From Aphidius gifuensis (taxonomy: Eukaryota; Arthropoda; Insecta; Hymenoptera; Braconidae): DNA of 64,000 nucleotides. The translations under genes and the position numbers were made by a program. Below are positions 37,979-49,099 of the stretch, piece after piece (the stretch's first letter is position 1; the number at the start of each line of letters is the position of its first letter). The stretch is from NCBI RefSeq assembly GCF_014905175.1, contig NC_057793.1:744001-808000 (forward strand). The letters run 5' to 3'. Under the pieces are notes generated by a model. It was not told the DNA's origin, made no database searches, and saw nothing but the letters and a program-made list of their open reading frames with translations.

Positions 37979-40900
37979 AGACTTCTGCATATTTATACAA
38001 CACTTTTCAAGCTTTTTTGCAAATTATCATTTTGTTGAAAAATTTAATTTAATTTTTTTCATTTCAACTGTGTAATATTTGTATGCTTTTCTTGTAATTT
38101 TTGTCGCAAATATTTTTTAAATGTCTGATGTAATATAGACTTTTCCCCTTTTTTAATTTTTTTTTTTTAAATTTAAAGTAATATACTCGTTGCGTTCTCC
38201 AAATAGTTGTAAATTTTGTAAATTTTATTTTCTAATATTTATTATTTTCTTTTCAATTCTTCTACTCATTGTTCCTTTTTTTTTATTTTTGGAGGATTAT
38301 TGAGTTTGCTTTATGTGGATACAGACACATAAAGACCGACTAGTATTCAATTCTTTTAGCTACCTGAGAGTTTTCTTTGTGTTGGCGAGACTTTGGTAGA
38401 ATTCGTCTGGAATTCATTGTCAACTAGGCGCCAGCTCCCGTAACCTTTTTCTATATTTTTTTTTTTATTTTATACAAATGCATTGATTCATATGACTTTT
38501 ACGATGCTAATTAAATTTATAAATATTTTTTGTTAAATTTTCTTACACGTGTAAATTTAAATATACAAGAAAAATTATCAGATAGAAATTTTTTCAACGT
38601 GTGTAAATAAATCTTGGACATTTCGAAATATTAAAATTAATTCTTGATTTTTATCCTCATTTAATTGATCAAAAAAAATATTTAAAAATAATTAAAACAA
38701 AGCTGTGGTATTTTTTTTAGAATTCGAGCATTTTTGTAGTATGAAAAACAATAATTTCGAATTTGGGGAAAAATTTCTTTGTACTTTTTTTATTTAATTA
38801 AAAATAAATTCCATAAATTACCAATAATATTCTGAAGATATTTTAAACAATAAAAAAACTCTTCCAGTAATTGTAAAATAGTTTGTTTTTCATTTTCACA
38901 TTTACAGTGTTTTCCTTTTTTTTTTTTAATTGAGGAAAAAAAATATTTTAAACAATAATAATAGAGCTGTATAGTGTTTAAGTAAAACTAGGGCACTATT
39001 GCAATGAGAAAAAAAATAATAGTTGTGAACAAGACACCTGTCTCAGTGTATAAATTTTCATTGTTGACATTATCGGCTTTTCTTGTGTTTCTCATAGTGC
39101 ATCAAGCTGTGCACGCCAATGTCAATCTTCTCTATTCGGACATAGAGAGAAGGCTTAGTCTGCAAGCTTTGGCCTTGGTCTCATGGCAGGGGATACATAT
39201 TTTTTATTTTTTTTTTTCAGACACATAACGAGACTGGAATTTTCAGGTAAACGGTATTTCTCACCTTTACTCCAAAATATCGTAATATTATACACGTTCA
39301 AGAGAAAAGAAAGAGGAAAAAAAAAAGAGACAAATCAAATGATGAACAAGGGTATAAAGAGGGGTTGTTATAAGCGGCATTGTTAATATCCAAGACAAGA
39401 GTCTTTAGAGCTGCTTTAAGGGTGGAGAAAAGATAGAAAATGAAAATGTTAAATGCACACACATAAAACGACTACCCCCTGCCAGGATTTTTCAAGCAGG
39501 TCTCTATCATCAAGGAGGAGGAGGAGAGTTTAAATTTCATAAAACGTGCAGGATTGCGGCAAAATGTACGCGCGTGAGCCAACTCAGATCGTCTTGTCTC
39601 AAGACTTTTTTTATTTTATTTTTTTTTTTTTTTATGGTTCTCTACTTCACCGGTCCTGATTTATGGACGGTAAAACAACATAAAATACCGTAAAATCTTG
39701 CCAGAGACATGGAAGCTGTGTGAGGAAAAAAAATGTATAAAAATCCTTGATGTCAACTTTTTATTTATTTTCTTTTCTTAGCTTTGATATTTATATATAA
39801 AAATTTTCATTAAAAAAATAAAAAAAACTAATCAATCTCTTTTATTTTTGAGTGTTTTTAATAGTGTTTAAAAATTTGAAAAAAAAAAACAAGTTTAATT
39901 AAATTTTGAGGTAGTTTTTAAAAAGAAAAATTAAAAGAAAATTTGATAGTGAAAATAGAAAATTGTAAAATGTATTTGAATATTTTTAAAACTATTAAAA
40001 TAAGAAAAAAGATTTTTTTTTTTGGTTTTTTTTTCTTTGTAAATGCTGGCGTGTTTTCATGATCGACTATGTGCCTGGACTATCGATTTCAACCCTCGTA
40101 AATAACGATTTTATTCCGGTTGATCCAACGACCGTCTTCTTTTTTCATGGCCTTGTTCATTATATGACTTTACGACCATTCTCTAGGTATATTTTATATC
40201 CCCATAGCTTGATCCCCAAACCAAGGGTGACTTTTTTAAATGCAACGTAAAAATTTTTTTTATTTTTTGTCTTTTTTATATTTAAAATTCCTTTTTCATG
40301 GCTCTTGATCATAGCTATTTTTTATTTTCACTTTTTTGGTAAAATTATATTCAACTGTATTCATCATCCCCCGTAAAATATCAATAAAAAAAATTAATTT
40401 CTCTTGGATATTTCAAGTGGTATATATTCTTATTGCAACAAAGAAAATCAAATGTTAAAATGAACTTTTATTCTTAATCCCGTGAGAATTTTGTATACAA
40501 ATTTTTTTTCCAACTGATGCTCAAAAGATGAGCTTGCACTTTTTTTTTTTTTTTTTCACTTAGTTCAAAATCCAAGTCTCAGAGGGTCAAAAAAAAAAAA
40601 CGAGGCAAAAACATGAAGATGAAACAGACACACCTCCTTGTTATCTGACGCAAGGCCGAACAGAATTCTTTTAAATGAAAAAAAAATTATAAACTTTAAA
40701 TAAAAAAAATAAATAAAAATGTTACTTTCTCAGCAATTTTTTCATTTTGTTTTTTACAATCAATGGTTTTTTATTTCATAACAAGTATACAGTATATACA
40801 TGCACGTGTTATAGTTATTTATGGGAAAAGAATAAAAGAAAAAAAAAAAAAAAGTATATGCAGTATATATAAGAAGGTGCTCACAAAGTGTTTGACAGGT

Positions 40901-43240
40901 CGTAACGTTAAGTGGCAACTTTAACGAGACGATGGATACTCGATAAATTGTAAGAATCGTGGCCCAGATGAAACGTGTGTTCTCGACACGTATTAACTGA
41001 GAATAGATGTTGATAGAGCAGGCTGGACACCCCTTCATCAATTCAACCGAAAGAACAAGGGTTATGAAACTTGTATATAAATTGTACATAATAGTATACA
41101 GTCTTTGTAATGCACAAAGACTTTAGCATTCACAAAAAAAAAAAAAAATCAAGTCAGCATATTTTTTCTTTCTCTTTAAATATTCAATTGACTTGTAAAA
41201 AAAAAAAACAATTATAAGAATTTTTTACAGATTCAATCAATGGATTGTTTCAAAGAGTAAAAAAAAATTTAAAAACACAACTCAAGCTTTTTTATTTATC
41301 TTACTAAATCGCAATTATTAAAAAAAAAAAAATTTTTAAATGAATATAGGGATGTGCGAATAGTCTTCAAATCGAATTATTCGACATTTCAATCATAGTC
41401 CATTTGTTTAGAAAAAAATAATCGAAAAAAAAAAAAAAACAAAATTTTCAAAATAATTATAAACTCATATTTTTTTGTCGGAGATATTTTAATTATTGTA
41501 TGGGTTGCTTTGGATTGATAGTAGTTGAAAAATAAAGGTGATAGAAATTTTTTTTTTATTTTTCGAATTTTCAAATACTCGCACACCCCCAAAAATAAAT
41601 AAACAATTATTTAAATAATAAAAAAAAGTTGTTTTAAATTGTTCGAACTTTTTTTTTTTTTTGTTTAAATGAATTGTCCCTTGAATTAACTAATAATTTG
41701 AATGTTCTACAAATTTATAATTCAAAATAATAATCAAGTAATAATGTAGATATAATCAGGCACCTTTATAATCATCTCTCAACATATTTTGATAACAGAA
41801 ATCCACAATCTCTCTTGTTTCTCATCTCCCACAAGTATTTTAGTTTTTAATATTTTTAATTTTTCATTTTAAAATTCAATATTCAAGGATTCATTAATAT
41901 ATATGCACGCGATAAAGGATAATTTCTGGATATGTAGTTTCACATTGAAATTAATTTGAATCTGACATACGAGACCTGGGCATCGTAATATCGTATCATA
42001 ACTCTCTGACTCTCTGACAATCGGTGCTTTGGGATTTATCTCATCTACTACACATACACTGTATAAATAACACACACACATACAAGTTAAATTTCAATTA
42101 ACCCATCTCGCGAATATATTATAAATTGCACACACACAAACACAATAATTATTTTGAGTTTATAAAAATTTTATCTTATCCATTTGTGTGTTGGCATAAA
42201 ATATATACAGCCAAATTCAGTACAATTAATTTTACCTGGGAATGAATATAGACATATGTGTTTGCAGTCTTCTTGTATGCATATATAACAAAGCAAATTG
42301 TGATTACGTCATTCATCAATGACATACTGCTACTGGGAATATTTCAAATCTTCTCTTCTCTTCTCTGTATATAATATTTTGTGGATTTACCAGATTAATA
42401 ATAACAATTATAATGTGCAGATAACAATGATGCATTTTAAAAGTCAATCTGAGATTTACAACATTAAATATGAAATGATAATTTAATTTAAAAAAAAATA
42501 TTTTAATTTTTAAATAGGCTAAAATTTTATTAATTTTATTTAAATAGGCTGAATTATTAAAACAATTTTTACAGTTAAAAATAAATTCAATTGTATAATA
42601 ACTGAAGTTAAAAATTACATAATAATATTGTTTATTATTAAAAAAAAAAAAAATCAAGATGAAAGTTATAAAGATTGATATTATATATTAGATGTATAAT
42701 AATAATAGAAATCTTTAAAGATTTAGATCAATCTGATTGAGATGTTGATGTGAATATATGATATCTATCGAAGCCAAATGGATGCAATTATTCCAAGAAC
42801 GTGGAACTTGTGATATAATCGTAAGTACAGCATAGTTATACAATATATATATACAAAATTATCGATGATAACCCTAGGTGTGTATGTCCTTCGGTATATA
42901 TACAACGTGAATCGTCTAATTTACGCAAATTGGTAGCATCAAATCTACGTGTACAAGTGTATTGATTATCAATAAATATTATATATAGATATTGTTGAAG
43001 TTTGATGGTCTAGATGTATAGTCAAGCCAATAATTATTAACTATTATAATCAACACACATAATCATGAACTGTTCATGACATGTTTGGTAGCCTTATATA
43101 TGCCAAACTAAGATTTAATAATTTCACACAAATCAATGGCTCAATATACTCTGAAGTACTAATAACATTTTGGATAATCAGAGAAAGATTACATCAACAG
43201 TAGCAACACTCGAGTTGCATCGTTAACAAAATAATTTAAT
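37979..43240. other. AT-rich non-coding stretch with one possible small secreted-peptide frame
   Basis: The DNA is mainly AT-rich. The only frame worth a note is 39004-39228 plus, 74 codons, whose first 40 residues look like a signal peptide (described under findings). Short mixed patches lie near 38.39, 39.55 and 40.90-41.04 kb. No other gene is seen. Confidence 0.5.
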
Positions 43241-43245
43241 TGAGA

Positions 43246-43311
43246 GTCTGGATGCAATAACACGTTGAGGGCTCCAAAAATACAGCTCTCAACGTATTAT
43301 TGCATCCAGAC
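43246..43311. repeat. Left flanking hairpin of the foldback element
   Basis: The 24-base arms 43246-43269 and 43288-43311 pair with a single mismatch around an 18-base loop. The arm begins GTCTGGATGCAATAA. Confidence 0.85.
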
Positions 43312-43426
43312 ATTCTGTATCAAGAAACCAAAAAATGCATATCATCGACAAAGATACTCATTTTATTTATAGGAATCATACCTATCATACATCTAAGATA
43401 ATCTATATACTTTGTGATATATCCGA

Positions 43427-43964
43427 ATACTAAAATACAAGGATGCTCATTTCCGTCAATGGCGTCATAGACAATTTGGTTCAATACCATAGTTAAAAAT
43501 ATATTTATGCTGGTATTTACATTTTTGATTTTTATTTACTAGCCTTTTGTACAAGCATTACTATGTTTATTTTTTATCTGAAACTAAAACTTTATTATTT
43601 ATGAAATAAATTTTTATTATTAATTTTAACGAATATCCCTGGTGGAAATATTTCTCCGACTTTATCAAATTTTTTTCGACCCATTTCTCCGCGATTTCTC
43701 AAACCATGGGTCATTTTCGTAAAAAGTCGGAGAAAAATTTCCACCAGGGATATTCATTAAAAATAGTAATAAAAATTTATATTTTAAATAATAAAGTTTT
43801 AATTTCAGATAAAAAATAAACATAGTAATGCTTGTACAAAAGGCTAGTAAATAAAAATCAAAAATGTAAATACCAGCATAAATATATTTTTAACTATGGT
43901 ATTGAACCAGATTGTCTATGACACCTTTGACGGAAATGAGAATAGCATCCTTGTATTTCAGTAT
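43427..43964. repeat. Central long inverted repeat (arms 237 and 242 bases)
   Basis: Base-by-base comparison of the left arm with the reverse complement of the right arm shows about a dozen substitutions and one 4-base insertion. The near-identity implies recent origin or continuing gene conversion between the arms. The 59-base loop itself contains a short GACCCA...TGGGTC pairing. Confidence 0.88.
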
Positions 43965-44130
43965 TTAGAATATTATTTTTGATAAGGGTCGTTTCGATAA
44001 AATAATAATAAAATGAATGACTTCTGAATACTCAATAAATATGTAAAAGTTCACATAATAAAAAAAAATCATTAAAAAAATAATATCTTGAATGATATTT
44101 TCAGTATACGTCCCTCGATACTATAGAAAA

Positions 44131-44223
44131 CGTAAATTTTGTAAAAATGACAATTGAGGGTCTGGATGCAATAATACGTTATACAGATTCCAGACCCTCA
44201 ATTGTCATATTACAAAATTCACG
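44131..44223. repeat. Right flanking hairpin of the foldback element
   Basis: The arms 44131-44166 and 44189-44223 pair almost fully (CGTAAATTTTGT..., GACAATTGAGGGTCTGGA). The left arm runs on into GATGCAATAATACGTT, the word shared with the left flanking hairpin. Confidence 0.85.
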
Positions 44224-45180
44224 TTTTTTCCTTTTCGTTGTTAATTAATAAAATAAAATTTAATTTTTTTAATCAGCATATTTTTTTTCTACAAAACAAC
44301 TGAAACAATATATCAAAATAAATCACTGTTATATTTTTAAAAAAATATTTAATACTATTTAAATGTTTTTTTAAAAGGTCCAACTGTTTTATATATAGAA
44401 AGAATGAAAGAATGATTTCTAGGGTGTTACACTGTAGAGTAACACATATGACAACAATGATAAAATTTTATCGTCAACACCAGCAGGTTTATTAGCCAAG
44501 CGTAAACAAGTTGACAATCAAAATATTGACTCAATAATATACACATACAGATATTGTACATTTGTGCAAGTGTTTAAATTAAATTGTATATATTGTCAAG
44601 TGTGTGTATATATGTACAATGATATACAGAGAAACAGATGGACAACACATTTGATTTGGCCAATTTACCGCAACGGGTGGTCCATCAACAACCCCTCGAT
44701 TATTTTGCCCTATTATTGTGTGGTTTTATATATGTCTTATTTTGGTTTTATATATTATAACATCAGTGTCATCTAACATTAAATTATCATTTAATTTTAT
44801 ATTATTCTTAATTACTTGCCAACATGTCAATTGTATATGTGACTGCACATAAACTTCACATTGTCCAATAAATATATTCACAATTAAATTTAAAAAAAAA
44901 TAAAAAGAAAAATTAGATTTTTAAATTTCTAAATTATACAATAATTGTTTTTTTTTTTTAAATACAAAAAGGAAATTGAAAGATGTCAATAGATAAAAAT
45001 AAATATCAAAATGATAATCAAATTTTCGATAAGAAATATTTATATAAAAATAATAATTCAAATTTTGAAGATTTTTTTTTTATGATTATTTTTGGGGGAA
45101 GGTTAGAAGGAAGAATCGGTATGAAGGATAAAACAAGGGGAGGATGAGCAAAAGGCACCACCATCGCACACGACTGACAC
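44224..45180. other. AT-rich non-coding stretch
   Basis: There is a short inverted repeat, GTGTTAC-8-GTAACAC, at 44424-44445. Otherwise only AT-rich DNA is seen; the 70-codon plus frame at 44564-44776 has no recognisable feature. Confidence 0.55.
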
Positions 45181-45208
45181 TATCAATGCCATAAATACTA
45201 GAAGCCTC

Positions 45209-45216
45209 TGACGTCA
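45209..45216. promoter_or_regulatory. Full CRE palindrome TGACGTCA in a GC-enriched patch
   Basis: TGACGTCA is the consensus site of CREB/ATF bZIP factors. It lies in a balanced-composition patch (45180-45270) with GCCCAGGGCCCG and CCCGCGGCC words. The match is exact; use in vivo is inferred only. Confidence 0.4.
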
Positions 45217-45879
45217 CTTTGCCCAGGGCCCGATATTATACTTTATCTCCAAACTAATTCCCGCGGCCAGATTTATTACAAGAAAGGGTGAAAAAAAAAA
45301 ATCCGATTTCCTACCCTATCCCAACTCTATATATTTTTTTATTTTTTTCATCTCTGCTGCTGCTGTTGCCCCCTTCTTTTAGTTTCTTCTTTTTATTCTT
45401 TATTATTATTATTTTTTTTTTTTTACGTTTTTCTATTCAAAACTTATCTCACTAATGTAAAAGTGCCGGAAATTTTTTTTTTTTCAGAGTATAAGTATAA
45501 CGTGGTGAACTTGTTTTTCTTCATTGTCGCACCAAAGAAAAATACATAATCCAACTTTTTTTTTTTTTATTTAAAATGATAATAAAAAATAAAAAATATC
45601 TGCGGAACACATTTGCACACTCTTAATGTTCAAAGTTTTTCATTATTATTTTTTTTCATCGCCTTTTTATACAATATTATTACAAAAAAATAGAATTGTA
45701 TTTTAAAAACCACACAAGTGAAAATTATTTTTTTTCTCATTTGAATTTCATCCCTTAATTTTTATTTGTTTAATTTTGTGTTTGCTCATGTTAATCATGT
45801 TTTTATTATTTTTTCTTTCTTTAATTTTGTTTAATTGATTATTTATTTATTTTAAATGTTGTTATTTTTTGTACTGTTG

Positions 45880-46130
45880 CAGCTTGCGACCCTTTGCAGC
45901 AACAAATATACAAATTTACAAAGAGGGAAAGAGAGAGGGAGAATGTGGTACACCACGGTGCAATATATCAGAGATATCGCTGTTATCTCAACCAGATATA
46001 CACCACCCTTGCCCGTTACTTTTATACCAAGCAAAATACACGCACGCTTTGGCTATGGCCTCAACACACGCTCTCATGGAAAAAGGTCATTTTTATGAGA
46101 AACGTGGCCACGGGCAACGCGCACGCCATA
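45880..46130. promoter_or_regulatory. Mixed-composition island, open in all three plus frames
   Basis: A TGTTGCAG acceptor-like site comes just before the island. All three plus frames stay open for 80-106 codons, which here reflects low T/A content rather than coding. No frame resembles a known protein. It contains ATCAGAGATATCGC (45967-45980), a word also found in the grn intron 1 island at 24838-24851. A regulatory element or a non-coding exon are both possible. Confidence 0.25.
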
Positions 46131-48840
46131 TCACAATTTTTTATTTTTTTTTTTCATATACTTTTACATATACACATAAAAAATACTAGCTTGCAAAAAA
46201 AAAAAATATAAATAAAAGTGTATAAATATAAAACAATGTGTATATAATTTAAATTTTTTTTTAAATTTATATATGCGCGCTCTGGAAGATTTTTTTTTTT
46301 TTTTGGGAAAGATTTAATGATAAATTTTCTGGGATATGAAAATTTTTTATTGCACGTGTATTTCGAGGTATAAGCTGAGAAACAAATGTAAATTTTAAAT
46401 ACACAATTGTAGAATATACATGCATAAGAAAATGGGAGGAAAAAACAGCAAAAGCTCGAGGCAAATAACATTTATATTTTTGTGTTTTTATTTTACAGTG
46501 AGTGTGTTTTCTTTTTTGCAATTTTTGTTTTTTAACAGAAATATAGAATCTTCATTCCCTTTGCAATTCACATTGCAGCAATGTATATAAACATAAAAAA
46601 ATATATATGCAGAATACAGATATTCGCGTATATAGAAAATGTAAAATAAAAATCAAGGGGATAAAAAAAAAAACATTGTATAGTATACAGAAAAAATGAT
46701 AACAAAAGTGAGATGAAATGAGCAAGTGAATGTAGATAACATAAGAACATTGCATGTAAATTTAAAAAAATAAAATCAAAAAATTAAATAGAGACGAATA
46801 AAAAATAAACATGATTATCTGTCAATCTAAATATTTTTCTTCATGGCTAAATAAAAATTTTTAGCTTGGAAAAATAATTACTATTTCAAATCAAAATTTA
46901 TAAATTTAATTTGAATAAAATTTTATTTTGTAATGCCAATTAATTGCAATAATTTTTGTGATACTAAAAAAATTTTAAAAAACAAATTTCTTCAATTATT
47001 AATTAATAAAAATAAAAATTTTTCGAACAAAAAATACTACAATTAAAAAAGAAGCTTTTTTTGTTTAAAAATAATTTTTTTTAATTTAAAAAATCCCTGG
47101 AATTTGATTAACATAATTTGTATTTCCCAGAATGAAAATTTTTTAATTTAAAATTTTTTTAAAAATCATTTATAAATTATTTAAATAAACAAAAACAATT
47201 AGCATATCTCATTTAATTTAAATTATTTGTCAAAAATAAAAAAATAAAAAATACCTTAACAAAAAAAAAAAAAACTATATGTATTTTCAATCGTGAACAA
47301 ACATCGAATGTAAATTTGAGATAAACTGGTATTTTAAAAAATGCAGTTATGAACTTGCGACCATAGAAACCTAATATCATTGTCAAAGCCACCCACAAAT
47401 GTTCAGAATGTTGTTTTAATTGAAAAAATAATCAAACTGCGAATTAAAACGTCACCTTTTTTTATTTTATTTTTTAAATTTTTTTATTTATTTATTTAGA
47501 ATATACAGAGAGAATTCACGTGATGTCAGTTAATTGTCGTTCATTCGTCTACATCCTTTTCGTATGCAGCACCACCAGATATTTCAAAAAAATAAAAACT
47601 AAAAATTTATTTTTCTCTTTCAAATAGTCAACATAATCGAGTAAATTTTGTCAAGTTAAATTATCAAATCATTACACCAAAAATATCATGTATTGATGAT
47701 TAAACTGATCAAGATTAAATTTTATCATCTCCGCAATAAAACGAGATAAAATAAATAAAAAAATCTGATATTATCAGGTACAACATTTGCAATTAAACTG
47801 TACGATAAATTTGACGATGAAATAAACTAAATTTTCGTTGATAATAACATGTGTTTCATTCAAAACCTGATATTTTTTTTTTTATATAAAGAAAAAATAT
47901 AAAAAAGACAAAATCTCATGTCGCCTGTCTGGTTAAGATAAGATTTTTCTTTCTACCTTTTTATTTATTTTTTTTTTTTTTAGATGACCCGAAATGGAAA
48001 ATTCTCTCTCAGCTTATAGTTGGCATGGTTTTTCTGCTCCACATTGCCTACTTTTATTCTACGACAAGATCTTGCGATCTCACCCATCTTGGTGAAGAGA
48101 AAAAAAATATTTCTAAAATCTTTCAAGAGATCTTCGGTATACCGGACACCTTTTTATTTATTTTTTTTTTTTTTTTGGCTGAGACATTTTTAAGTTTATT
48201 GTCTCAGTTAGTGTGTGTATTGTCAAAGTGGCAAATTGTAGAAGCACTAAAAATCTGTGTGTCTCTAAAACTGAAGGTATAGTTGTAAAAAAAAAAAAAA
48301 GAAATTTTTTACTGATGTGAAGATTTTAACCTCCTGCTGTTGAATATTTTAGGGATCAGGTTAATCCTCAAGTCCAAACAAAAAGAGTTGGCGCCGTAAT
48401 AATAGGAGTGTACTTAATACCAATGTATTGTACATGAGAAAATGACAATACATTGATGGATCCAACATTTACTAATCCCTGTAAACATTTATGCCTTTGG
48501 AACATATATTATACACTTGGGTTTGTCTTAGATTTTCCATCATCGTCTCATTTTCTAGATTCTTGTCTTGACAAGTTGGACTTTTTGCACATATAATATA
48601 TATATCTTCTCAGTTTACCAAAACCATTCAGACCATATGTATATATTTTCAAACAAAAAATACAAGAATTTGTTACAATTATTATTATTTCAAAATATAT
48701 TTTTTTTTTTCTACAAAACTTTTAGTCTTTTATTTTAGATTAATTATTTATAATTATTTTCAGTCATTTAAAATAATTGAAATTTATAGTGTCATTTTTA
48801 ATCATTATTTTTATAATGTCTAGAATTTTTTTAAGAATAA
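46131..48840. other. AT-rich non-coding stretch
   Basis: No gene is supported. The 47983-48160 plus segment follows a strong polypyrimidine-AG and encodes a hydrophobic stretch; it is discussed under findings. Confidence 0.5.
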
Positions 48841-49080
48841 TTCAAGCCTTTTTTTAATTGCCTGACAAATTTAGAAAATGACTAGCGTTTGGCTGGGAGA
48901 ATTTTTAAAAACCCAAAATACAATTAATTTTTTTTTACAATAAATAATGCTTGGATCATAATGAAAATTTTTTTGAAAGTTGTTCAAGCATGTTTCTAAT
49001 TGCCTGAAAAATTTAAAAAATATCTGTCGAACCGTTTTTTCAGGAGAATTTTTATAAAAACTCAAAAATATGTGATTTAA
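48841..49080. repeat. Degenerate two-copy direct repeat, period 142 bases
   Basis: Matching words in the same order recur 142 bases apart: TTCAAGC, then AATTGCCTGA (48856 and 48998), then an AATTTA run, then GGGAGAATTTTTA or AGGAGAATTTTTA, then AAAACCCAAAA or AAAACTCAAAA. The copies are diverged, so the duplication is old. Confidence 0.6.
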
Positions 49081-49099
49081 ATTTTTATAAAAATAAAAT

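Larger units (their letters stand above)
43246..44223. mobile_element. Foldback (long inverted-repeat) element flanked by two related hairpins
   Basis: The centre is a long near-palindrome: left arm 43427-43663, loop 43664-43722, right arm 43723-43964. The arms match at about 95 percent with one 4-base indel, including a 107-base perfect stretch (43477-43583 against 43803-43909). On each side lies a smaller hairpin, at 43246-43311 and 44131-44223. Both contain GTCTGGATGCAATAA followed by ACGTT or its complement. There is no transposase frame. The structure fits a non-autonomous foldback/MITE-like element or a hairpin-RNA locus. I could not identify target-site duplications, so the outer limits are approximate. 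Confidence 0.6.

Noticed and set aside
45856..46211. Three overlapping plus frames of 80-106 codons
   Set aside because: All three frames being open at once reflects base composition; none shows a domain or splice-consistent limits.
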